From the NCBI GenBank assembly GCA_937875395.1, contig CALNCU010000112.1:1-5960 (forward strand): 5,960 bases of DNA. Reading direction: 5' to 3'. The notes under the pieces were generated by a model. That model was not told where the DNA came from. It did no database searches and was given only the letters and a program-made list of their open reading frames with translations. The number at the start of each line of letters is the position of its first letter. Positions within the stretch are counted from its first letter, which is position 1. The DNA is from an uncultured Armatimonadota bacterium. GTDB lineage: Bacteria; Armatimonadota; UBA5829; DTJY01. Made by a program: the position numbers and the translations under genes. Below are positions 1-5,673 of this stretch, piece by piece.

Positions 1-70
1 CCCGGGGCGATACTTCGGTCGCAGAGTGCCTTGGCACGCCGCTGCCGAAGCAAGGCAAAACTTTTTGCCT
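1..70. repeat. REP-like hairpin repeat, copy A, upstream of dxr
   Basis: This non-coding stretch has a near-copy at 4059-4108. The two share CCCGGG, then a 21-nt identical block (9-29 and 4067-4087), then a 13-nt identical block (34-46 and 4091-4103). It folds as a hairpin: CTTCG 13-17 with CGAAG 46-50, GCAG 21-24 with CTGC 42-45, GTGC 26-29 with GCAC 34-37, and loop CTTG. A second small hairpin, AGGC...GCCT (53-70) around AAAACTTTTT, follows. It lies 31 nt before the dxr start, in the gap to whatever gene precedes it. The palindromic, dispersed character suggests a REP/MITE-like intergenic repeat, but a structured 5' leader of dxr is not excluded. A short open frame ending at TGA 70-72 could instead be the tail of an upstream gene. 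Confidence 0.6.
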
Positions 71-101
71 GATAACAGACTTGGAAAACGGTTGAAACAC
101 T

Positions 102-1262
102 ATGAAAAAACTAGCGCTTCTTGGTTCAACAGGCTCCATAGGCACACAGGTGCTGGATGTTGTGGAGAAGCTTCCAGATAGATTGCAGGTTGTCTCTCTT
201 GCAACAAACAGAAATATAGAGCTTATTGCAGAGCAGGCTAACAGGCATCGCCCGGCGGTTGTATCTGTAGGGAGAGAAGAAGACGCCGCGCGTCTGCGGG
301 AACTCCTCACCTCTCCGCAGAGTATAGAAATTGTATGGGGGGATGCCGGCCTTGTGCGCGCAGCAACGGTTGCAGAGGCAGATGTTGCCGTTATCTCTGT
401 TGCGGGCACGGTAGGGCTGGCTCCAACCATAAAGGCCATAGAAGCCAGAAAAGATATTGCCCTGGCCAGCAAAGAAGTGCTGGTTGCGGCGGGGAGCCTG
501 GTAAACAGGCTGGTTGCAGAGAAGGGCGTAAAGCTTCTGCCCATAGACAGCGAGCACTCCGCCATCTTCCAGTGCCTTCAGGGGGCGGATTTGGGCAAGG
601 TTCGCAGGCTTATGCTCACCGCATCCGGCGGCGCGCTGGCAGGGTATAACATAGAAGATCTGGCAAACGTTACCGTAGAACAGGCGCTTGCGCACCCCAC
701 CTGGAGCATGGGGCGTAAAATTACCATAGATTCCGCAACCCTTATGAACAAATGCCTGGAGATAATAGAGGCTCATTGGCTCTTTGGGGTAGATACGGAA
801 AACATAGAGGTAATAATCCACCCGCAGAGCATAGTTCACTCTATGGTAGAGTTTGTAGATGGTTCGGTTCTTGCGCAAATGGGAATCCCGGATATGCGCA
901 TACCCATTCAGTATGCGCTGCTCTACCCGGAGCGGGTGGACACAGGGCTTCCGCGGCTGGATTTAATAGAAAAGGGAACGCTTACATTTCTTAAGCCGGA
1001 TCTTAACAGGTACCCCGCATTGGAGCTTGCCTATAAGGCATCCCGGGCAGGCGGAACCATGCCGGCGGTAATGAATGCTGCAAATGAAGTCTCCGTGAGC
1101 ATGTTCCTGGAGAAGAGAATAGGTTATCTTGATATCTACAGAACGGTGGCGCGGGTAATGGATGAACACAGCCCGGTCTGCCGCCCAAGCCTTGACCAGA
1201 TACTCCATGCAGATATCTGGGCAAGGCAGAGAACGGAGGAGATTGTTGGAACAAATTTTTAG
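102..1262 (+). CDS. dxr: 1-deoxy-D-xylulose 5-phosphate reductoisomerase
   Basis: Cytosolic enzyme of the MEP pathway that rearranges and reduces DXP to 2-C-methyl-D-erythritol 4-phosphate using NADPH and a divalent metal; it is the fosmidomycin target. At 386 residues it is of typical family length. The N-terminal Rossmann motif GSTGSIG is at 8-14. The central catalytic domain shows IDSEH (metal ligands D149 and E151), the substrate-phosphate serine S175 in TASGG, HPTWSMG (H198) and DSATLMNK (S211, N216, K217) with metal ligand E220. All of these lie at a constant offset from the E. coli residues. The flexible loop reads SGGALA where most members have SGGPFR, and NKCLE replaces the usual NKGLE. 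No clear Shine-Dalgarno precedes the ATG; the start is fixed by the Rossmann motif falling right after it. The 3' end overlaps rseP by 17 nt, which implies translational coupling. Confidence 0.97.
   Translation: MKKLALLGSTGSIGTQVLDVVEKLPDRLQVVSLATNRNIELIAEQANRHRPAVVSVGREEDAARLRELLTSPQSIEIVWGDAGLVRAATVAEADVAVISVAGTVGLAPTIKAIEARKDIALASKEVLVAAGSLVNRLVAEKGVKLLPIDSEHSAIFQCLQGADLGKVRRLMLTASGGALAGYNIEDLANVTVEQALAHPTWSMGRKITIDSATLMNKCLEIIEAHWLFGVDTENIEVIIHPQSIVHSMVEFVDGSVLAQMGIPDMRIPIQYALLYPERVDTGLPRLDLIEKGTLTFLKPDLNRYPALELAYKASRAGGTMPAVMNAANEVSVSMFLEKRIGYLDIYRTVARVMDEHSPVCRPSLDQILHADIWARQRTEEIVGTNF
1235..1242 (+). promoter_or_regulatory. Ribosome binding site deciding the rseP start
   Basis: GGAGGAGA lies inside the end of dxr and ends four bases before TTG 1246 (five after the GGAGGA core). 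It is the strongest Shine-Dalgarno sequence of the plus-strand block. It selects TTG 1246 (or the adjacent TTG 1243) rather than the ATG at 1162, which would add 28 polar residues before the first membrane helix. Confidence 0.75.
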
Positions 1263-2316
1263 CTCTGCCGGGCTTCTTAATATAATACAGGTTATAGTAG
1301 CCGTAATAGTTGTGCTGGGCGCGCTGGTCTTTGTGCATGAACTGGGCCACTTTACCATGGCAAAAATTATGGGCATTAAAGTTGAAGAGTTTGCATTTGG
1401 GTTTGGTCCCAAGTGGATTACTCTTATGAAACGGGGGGATACAGAATACACCATCCACCCGTTCCCGCTGGGCGGATTTGTTAAGCTTGCGGGTGCAGAA
1501 CCGGGCGAAGAGAACCTTCCCAGCGGATTTAACTCCAAGCCCTGGTGGGCAAGGTTTCTGGTATACTTTACCGGGCCGCTAATGAACTTTGTGCTTGCCT
1601 ACCTGATCTTCTGTATCATGGGGGTTATGGTGGGGCTTCCCATAACAAAAAACTCGCTTAACCGCATAGAACTTATAATGCCAAACGGTATTGCAGACAA
1701 GGCCGGAATAGCAGTAGGCGATGTGGTTACGCACATAGACGGCAAGCGCATAGTAACCGGCGAGCAGCTGGTAGATGTAATCCACAAAAGCACCGGAAAA
1801 AAGCTGGACTTTACCGTAAACCGTGAAGATAAAACCCTTCACATCTACGTCACCCCAAAACTTACCAAGATTGATGGCAAAGATATGGGTGCAATAGGTA
1901 TAATGGTCACCCCGGAGCTTAAGCGTGTAGGGGCGGTTGAATCTGTACGGTACGGCACGCGGGTGACGGCAGGCTTTGTAAAGAACTTCTTTACTGTTAT
2001 TTTCAGCCGGGAAGTAAAGAACGCCGTGGGCGGCCCCATATCTATTGTTATGGAGACCAGCAACAGCGTTAAGCGCGGCGCAAGCGGTCTGCTGCAACTT
2101 ATGGCCGTGCTCTCTATGAGTCTTGGGGTGGTTAACCTTCTGCCCATACCGGTGGTTGACGGCGGCCAGATGGTGCTGCTTATGGTAGAAGGTATCCGCA
2201 GGCGCAGGCTCTCTCCCCAAACCCTGGAGCTGGCACAAATGATAGGCCTAAGCATTATTGCGCTTATCTTTGTGCTTGTAATGTATCTAGATCTAAACCG
2301 GCTTATTGCAAGGTAG
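1246..2316 (+). CDS. rseP: Site-2 membrane zinc metalloprotease (M50, RseP family)
   Basis: Intramembrane-cleaving protease, by family a regulator of extracytoplasmic stress sigma factors and a remover of signal-peptide remnants in the cytoplasmic membrane. From TTG 1246 it has 356 residues, in the usual range. Helix 1 (about 10-30) ends in the zinc motif HELGH (31-35). A second hydrophobic segment lies at about 104-130. One PDZ domain spans about 138-207 (IADKAGIAVGDVV core). GGP is at 262-264. A third segment leads into NLLPIPVVDGG, with N297, P300, P302 and third zinc ligand D305; the family usually has LDGG where this has VDGG. The last helix is about 332-349. The single PDZ is as in Gram-positive and Chloroflexota homologues, unlike the tandem PDZ of E. 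coli. No sigma or anti-sigma partner lies in the window, so the substrate is unknown. Confidence 0.94.
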   Translation: MEQIFSSAGLLNIIQVIVAVIVVLGALVFVHELGHFTMAKIMGIKVEEFAFGFGPKWITLMKRGDTEYTIHPFPLGGFVKLAGAEPGEENLPSGFNSKPWWARFLVYFTGPLMNFVLAYLIFCIMGVMVGLPITKNSLNRIELIMPNGIADKAGIAVGDVVTHIDGKRIVTGEQLVDVIHKSTGKKLDFTVNREDKTLHIYVTPKLTKIDGKDMGAIGIMVTPELKRVGAVESVRYGTRVTAGFVKNFFTVIFSREVKNAVGGPISIVMETSNSVKRGASGLLQLMAVLSMSLGVVNLLPIPVVDGGQMVLLMVEGIRRRRLSPQTLELAQMIGLSIIALIFVLVMYLDLNRLIAR

Positions 2317-2335
2317 CCGTGCATGCGCAAAGTGG

Positions 2336-2341
2336 TATAAT
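2336..2341 (+). promoter_or_regulatory. Possible -10 element before ispG
   Basis: A perfect TATAAT sits between the rseP stop and ATG 2349, seven bases before that ATG. Transcription from it would begin at or near the ATG and give a leaderless or nearly leaderless ispG message. No good -35 hexamer lies at 16-18 bp; the nearest, TTGCAA at 2306-2311, is 24 bp away. The hexamer could be chance, or simply coding sequence if ispG starts at GTG 2319. Confidence 0.25.
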
Positions 2342-2348
2342 TGAACTT

Positions 2349-3410
2349 ATGAGAAGAGTTGCCAGACAGGTTAAAGCAGGGAATGTAACTATAGGCGGAG
2401 ATGCGCCCGTCTCTGTTCAGTCCATGGCCAACACTCCCACAAAGGATGTGGCGGCCACGGTTGCGCAGATACACCGGCTGGAGCAGGCCCGCTGTGATAT
2501 TGTGCGGGTGGCCGTGCCGGATATGGAATCCGCCAAGTGCCTTTCCGCCATAAAAGAGCAGATACATATCCCGCTGGTTGCCGATATCCATTTTGATTAC
2601 CACCTGGCGCTTGCAGCAATAGATGCAGGCATAGATAAGCTTCGCCTGAATCCGGGGAACATAACCAACCCGGAGAAGATAAAACTTATTGCAGACAGAG
2701 CGGGCGAATGTGGAATCCCCATACGCATAGGGGTAAACGCCGGGTCTTTGGACAGGCGCCGCTACGGAGAGCCAGCCCCCGATGCGCTGGTTAAGAGCGC
2801 CTTGGATGAGGTGGAGCTTCTGGAATCCAGAGGGTTTAAAGATATAGTAATCTCTCTTAAATCTTTTGACGTGCCCACAACCATAGAATCTTACAGGCTT
2901 ATTGCGGGCAAGGTAGATTATCCGCTGCACCTGGGAGTAACGGAAGCCGGCCTAATCCGTCAGGGCGCCATCCGTTCCGCCGTGGGGATAGGCACGCTCC
3001 TTGCAGAAGGGATAGGGGATACCTTGAGAGTCTCCCTTACTGCAGACCCGGTGGAAGAAGTGCATGTAGGCGTGGAGATACTAAAATCGCTGAATCTAAG
3101 AGAGCAGGGGTTCAACCTAATCTCTTGCCCAACGTGCGCCCGCTGTGCCTTAAACCTTACAGAGGTTGCAAGACAGGTAGAGAGCCGGCTTCAGCAGATG
3201 GAGAACCTTCCGCCCATAAAGGTTGCCGTTATGGGTTGTGCCGTTAACGGGCCGGGCGAGGCGCGTGATGCAGATGTAGGGATAGCAGGCGCAAAGGACG
3301 GCGGCGTTATATTCTCCGGCGGCAAGGCCGTAAAAAAAGTTCCTGAAGATAAGATGGTGGACGAGCTTATAAACGAAGTCCGCCGGTATATCAGCCACCC
3401 GCAAGGATAA
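2349..3410 (+). CDS. ispG: 4-hydroxy-3-methylbut-2-en-1-yl diphosphate synthase (GcpE)
   Basis: Cytosolic iron-sulfur enzyme of the MEP pathway that reductively converts methylerythritol cyclodiphosphate to HMBPP with ferredoxin- or flavodoxin-type electrons. At 353 residues it is of normal bacterial two-domain length. The N-terminal TIM barrel shows IGGDAPVSVQSM, PLVADIHFDY, KLRLNPGNI and RIGVNAGSL. The C-terminal domain holds the 4Fe-4S ligands C260 and C263 (in SCPTC), C297 (in MGCAVNGPGE) and the expected glutamate ligand E304. An extra cysteine, C266, stands where many members have threonine. Two starts are possible. ATG 2349 fits the usual family N-terminus but has no Shine-Dalgarno. 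GTG 2319 adds ten residues, lies 2 nt after the rseP stop and has AAGG five bases upstream. I prefer ATG 2349, with moderate confidence. Position in the operon links it directly to dxr. Confidence 0.96.
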   Translation: MRRVARQVKAGNVTIGGDAPVSVQSMANTPTKDVAATVAQIHRLEQARCDIVRVAVPDMESAKCLSAIKEQIHIPLVADIHFDYHLALAAIDAGIDKLRLNPGNITNPEKIKLIADRAGECGIPIRIGVNAGSLDRRRYGEPAPDALVKSALDEVELLESRGFKDIVISLKSFDVPTTIESYRLIAGKVDYPLHLGVTEAGLIRQGAIRSAVGIGTLLAEGIGDTLRVSLTADPVEEVHVGVEILKSLNLREQGFNLISCPTCARCALNLTEVARQVESRLQQMENLPPIKVAVMGCAVNGPGEARDADVGIAGAKDGGVIFSGGKAVKKVPEDKMVDELINEVRRYISHPQG

Positions 3411-3416
3411 TTTTTT

Positions 3417-3423
3417 GAGAGGA
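3417..3423 (+). promoter_or_regulatory. Ribosome binding site for the acetyltransferase gene
   Basis: GAGAGGA lies in the 21-nt gap after ispG and ends eight bases before TTG 3432. It supports that non-ATG start. The next in-frame ATG (codon 14) would remove the first strand of the GNAT fold. Confidence 0.6.
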
Positions 3424-3431
3424 TATCAGAT

Positions 3432-3890
3432 TTGGAGATAAGAAAAGCCATAATAGAAGATGTGCCCAAGATGCAGCAGCTTATTAACGTCTTTGCAGAG
3501 AAGGATGAGCTATTGCCCAGATCGCTCAACCAGCTCTATGAGGACCTTAGAGATTTCTATGTTGCGGTGGAGGATGGGCGTATTGTGGGGACCTGCGCCG
3601 CGCATATTAATTGGGAAGACCTGGCAGAGATAAAGGCGCTGGTGGTAGATAAGGATTTGCAGGGGCAGGGGCTTGGCAGAAAGCTTGTGGAAACTTGTAT
3701 GGAGGATGTCCGCGCCCTTGGGATATACCGTGTCTTTGCGCTTACCTACAAACCGGAATTCTTCAAACGGCTGGGCTTTAAGAACATAGATAAATCAGAA
3801 CTGCCGCACAAAGTCTGGAACGAATGCATCCACTGCGTAAAGTTTCCCAACTGCGGAGAGATTGCCGTTATCTATGAGGGAAAACCCTAG
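3432..3890 (+). CDS. GNAT acetyltransferase, short-form N-acetylglutamate synthase type
   Basis: Probably acetylates glutamate with acetyl-CoA, the first step of arginine biosynthesis, in the cytosol. The 152 residues form a single GNAT domain with no amino-acid-kinase domain. That matches the short ArgA-like enzymes of bacteria such as Geobacter and mycobacteria rather than classical two-domain ArgA. Visible signatures are LPRSLNQLYEDLRDF (28-42), the family's WEDLAEIKAL (61-70), the acetyl-CoA pyrophosphate loop QGQGLG (77-82), LTYKPEFFKRLGF (104-116) and the tail SELPHKVW (122-129). A cysteine-rich end, C132-x2-C135-x5-C141, follows and is typical of this subfamily. The start is TTG with an upstream GAGAGGA. 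It is the last gene of the plus-strand operon and has no arginine gene beside it, so glutamate specificity is inferred from sequence resemblance alone. Another amino-acid acetyltransferase activity is possible. Confidence 0.85.
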   Translation: MEIRKAIIEDVPKMQQLINVFAEKDELLPRSLNQLYEDLRDFYVAVEDGRIVGTCAAHINWEDLAEIKALVVDKDLQGQGLGRKLVETCMEDVRALGIYRVFALTYKPEFFKRLGFKNIDKSELPHKVWNECIHCVKFPNCGEIAVIYEGKP

Positions 3891-3976
3891 TACTCTGCAA
3901 CCTTGGATTTGCAAGTTCAAACAATGCTCCTCTCCGGCACTACCCAGGCCTGGGAGGTGTATGAAAGGGTTTACGC

Positions 3977-4017
3977 CGATGCTTCGGCCCTCAAGCCGGA
4001 GGCATCGCTGCCGAAGC
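3977..4017. repeat. Hairpin related to the repeat family, with alternative pairings
   Basis: CGATGCTTCGGC (3977-3988) pairs with 3995-4007 to give a 12-bp stem, including one G-T pair, with a bulged G3998 and loop CCTCAA. The same left arm, GCTTCGG 3981-3987, is also perfectly complementary to CCGAAGC 4011-4017. The outer part, CTTCGG...CGCTGCCGAAGC, matches copy A (12 identical bases at 40-51 and 4006-4017), so it is probably a third, more diverged family member. Confidence 0.55.
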
Positions 4018-4058
4018 TTAATCAGGCGGGCGCAATCCCCCACGGAGTAGCGAATACC

Positions 4059-4135
4059 CCCGGGTTGATACTTCGGTCGCAGAGTGCAAAGCACGCCGCT
4101 GCCAAAGCCGTATCTACCATTAAAACTTTTTTGGT
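4059..4135. repeat. REP-like hairpin repeat, copy C
   Basis: This is the near-copy of 1-51, matching at about 44 of 51 aligned positions. The inner stem GTGC/GCAC is kept although the loop differs (AAA against CTTG). The outer arm has decayed (CAAAG against CGAAG). Downstream, ACCA 4116-4119 pairs with TGGT 4132-4135 around AAAACTTTTT. That is the same decamer held by a different stem in copy A. The orientation is the same as copy A, making a direct repeat roughly 4.06 kb apart. Confidence 0.6.
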
Positions 4136-4168
4136 GAAGTACTAAGCAATCTGCGGAACCCATATGCA

Positions 4169-4202
4169 ATAAAGGGAGTATCATATGCGATACTCCCTTT
4201 AT
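4169..4202. terminator. Bidirectional intrinsic terminator
   Basis: A perfect 14-bp inverted repeat has arms at 4169-4182 and 4189-4202 and a 6-nt loop, ATATGC. Each arm begins or ends in an A/T-rich ATAAA/TTTAT segment, so either strand yields a stem ending in a short U-rich run. It sits between convergent genes, 278 nt after the acetyltransferase stop and 91 nt beyond the end of the minus-strand gene, as expected for shared termination. The U-tracts are imperfect, so efficiency is uncertain. Confidence 0.75.
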
Positions 4203-4238
4203 CTTATCAGCTACGTTTATTCTAAGCGGCAATGCGGG

Positions 4239-4275
4239 CCGGGGAGGCGTTCCTCTGCGGCAGCACGTTCCCCGG
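4239..4275 (-). terminator. GC-rich stem just after the minus-strand gene
   Basis: CCGGGGA 4239-4245 is complementary to TCCCCGG 4269-4275. A competing GAGG/CCTC stem lies at 4244-4255. It is 18 nt past the stop of the DUF711 gene but has no U-tract on the minus strand, so it may be an accessory 3' structure rather than a true terminator. Confidence 0.25.
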
Positions 4276-4292
4276 TTCTCTTTGTATTCAAA

Positions 4293-5660
4293 TCAGTTAT
4301 TCAAACTGGTGAGGGGGGCGGGGATTCTGCCGCCCATTCTTACAAACGCATTTGATGTGTTGTTCTTGATTGCCATTATGGGGCTTTCTCCAAAGAGCCC
4401 GCCAAAGACCGCCCGCTCCCCGGCCTTCTTTCCGGGTACGGGGATTAGCCTTACAGATGTTGTCTTTCTGTTTATTACGCCTATTGCAAGCTCGTCCATT
4501 GCAAGTGCCGTCAGGGTCTCCGGGCTGGTGTCTCCGGGGAGCACTACCATATCTAATCCCACGGAGCAGACGCTTGTCATGGCCTCAAGTTTTTCCAGGG
4601 TTAGATACCCTTCTTCTGCGGCGCGGGCCAGTGCAGAGTCCTCCGCAACGGGGATGAAGGCGCCGGAGAGCCCTCCTACGGAGGAGGATGCAAATGCGCC
4701 GCCCTTTTTAACGGCATCGTTCAGCATGGCAAGGGCCGCCGTTGTGCCGGGCCCGCCTACCATGGGTATGCCCATTGCCTCAAATATCTCTCCCACGCTG
4801 TCGCCTATTTCCGGGGTGGGGGCAAGGGAGAGGTCTACTATGCCAAACTCTGCGCCTATCTTTTCTGCCACTTCCCGGCCTATAAGCTCGCCGCATCGTG
4901 TCACCCGGAAGGCCGTGCTCTTTATCTGCTCGGCAACGTCTCCCAGGGTGCAGCCCGGGGAGTTCTGGCGCAGGCGTTCCACCGCGCGTTTTACCACGCC
5001 CGGCCCGCTTACGCCTATGTTTATTACCGTTTCCGGCTCGCCCGTGCCCTTGTACGCTCCGGCCATAAACGGGTTGTCTTCAGGGATGTTGGCAAAGACG
5101 CTTAGTTTGCAGCATCCAAAGCCGTCTGCATCTGCAGTAAGCTTGGCGGCCTGCTTCCAGATGTGTCCCAGCATGAGCAGGGCTTCTACGTTTATCCCGG
5201 CTTTTGTGCTGGCTGCGTTAACGGAGGCGCACAGGTTTGTGGTGTTGGCAAGGACTTCCGGCAGGCTTGTGAGGAGCGCCCTGTCTGAGAGGGTGAGGCC
5301 TTTTTGCGCCAGGGCGGTGTAGCCGCCTATAATATCTATTCCCGCTTCTTTTGCCGCCGCATCCAGGGTATGGGCCACCTGCACAAGGCCGTCTTTACCG
5401 TGGCCCGCCATTGCATCTGCAACGGGACTTACAGAGACGCGTTTGTTTACTATAGGGATTCCGTACCTGCGTGAGACTGAGTTGCAGATCTCTACCAGGG
5501 GGGAGGCATGCCGGATAATCTTCTCTTTTATAAGGCTGCATGCCCGGTCTATGTTGCGGTCGGCGCAGTCAAAGAGGTCTATGCCCATATTCACGGCACG
5601 GACGTCCAGGTGCTCGCTTTGCAGCATCTCAATAGTACGGAATGTCTCTTCAAGTTCCAC
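4293..5660 (-). CDS. UPF0210 / DUF711 (PFL-like) family protein
   Basis: A conserved cytosolic protein of unknown function with a pyruvate-formate-lyase-like fold. No activity is established for the family and I infer none. The 455 residues are full length. Family signatures run along it: EHLDVRAVNMGIDLFDCAD (16-34), YGIPIVNKRVSVSP (66-79), STKAGIN (151-157), NPFMAGA (196-202), GVSGPGVVKRA (216-226), DLSLAPTPEIGDSVG (276-290), GGPGTTAAL (302-310), SVGGLSGAFIPV (327-338), SVCSVGLDM (373-381) and GGRIPAP (443-449). The start is GTG 5660 with AAGGAGAT upstream overlapping the previous stop. Relatives commonly sit beside a small ACT-domain regulator, but none is visible here; the gene is paired instead with an envelope-like protein. 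There is no sign of decay. Confidence 0.93.
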   Translation of the reverse strand: MELEETFRTIEMLQSEHLDVRAVNMGIDLFDCADRNIDRACSLIKEKIIRHASPLVEICNSVSRRYGIPIVNKRVSVSPVADAMAGHGKDGLVQVAHTLDAAAKEAGIDIIGGYTALAQKGLTLSDRALLTSLPEVLANTTNLCASVNAASTKAGINVEALLMLGHIWKQAAKLTADADGFGCCKLSVFANIPEDNPFMAGAYKGTGEPETVINIGVSGPGVVKRAVERLRQNSPGCTLGDVAEQIKSTAFRVTRCGELIGREVAEKIGAEFGIVDLSLAPTPEIGDSVGEIFEAMGIPMVGGPGTTAALAMLNDAVKKGGAFASSSVGGLSGAFIPVAEDSALARAAEEGYLTLEKLEAMTSVCSVGLDMVVLPGDTSPETLTALAMDELAIGVINRKTTSVRLIPVPGKKAGERAVFGGLFGESPIMAIKNNTSNAFVRMGGRIPAPLTSLNN

Positions 5661-5664
5661 GTTG

Positions 5665-5673
5665 ATCTCCTTT
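5665..5673 (-). promoter_or_regulatory. Ribosome binding site of the DUF711 gene
   Basis: On the minus strand AAAGGAGAT overlaps the last two bases of the upstream gene's TAA stop. GGAG ends six bases before GTG 5660. This geometry indicates coupled translation of the two minus-strand genes and fixes the GTG start. Confidence 0.7.

Larger units (their letters stand above)
3891..4292. other. Structured intergenic region between convergent operons
   Basis: These 402 bases hold no gene I can support. In order they contain a 12-bp palindrome (3943-3954), a hairpin with two alternative pairings (3977-4017), a hairpin copy of the left-edge repeat (4059-4135), a strong bidirectional terminator (4169-4202), and a longer-range stem near the end of the minus-strand gene (4239-4275). 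An 80-codon open frame from TTG 3903 to TAA 4145 spans the hairpins. It lacks a Shine-Dalgarno and recognisable protein features, so I treat it as chance. Confidence 0.6.

Noticed and set aside
1..72. Left edge as the C-terminus of cdsA, the usual neighbour upstream of dxr
   Set aside because: None of the short translations resembles the CDP-diglyceride synthase C-terminus, and the stretch is explained by the repeat shared with 4059-4108.
1845..2930. Long minus-strand open frame across rseP and ispG
   Set aside because: The plus-strand products carry all catalytic motifs; this is an antisense shadow.
3903..4145. 80-codon open frame on the plus strand, TTG start
   Set aside because: No Shine-Dalgarno, no recognisable domain, and it runs through the hairpin repeats. 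The matching left-edge copy changes frame at the loop indel, so the repeat is not conserved as protein.
3795..4232. 145-codon open frame on the minus strand
   Set aside because: It overlaps the acetyltransferase end and the terminator, has no family resemblance, and looks like a shadow of structured non-coding DNA.
4282..5322. Long plus-strand open frame opposite the DUF711 gene
   Set aside because: Serine- and proline-rich composition typical of antisense reading. The minus-strand protein matches UPF0210/DUF711 over its full length.
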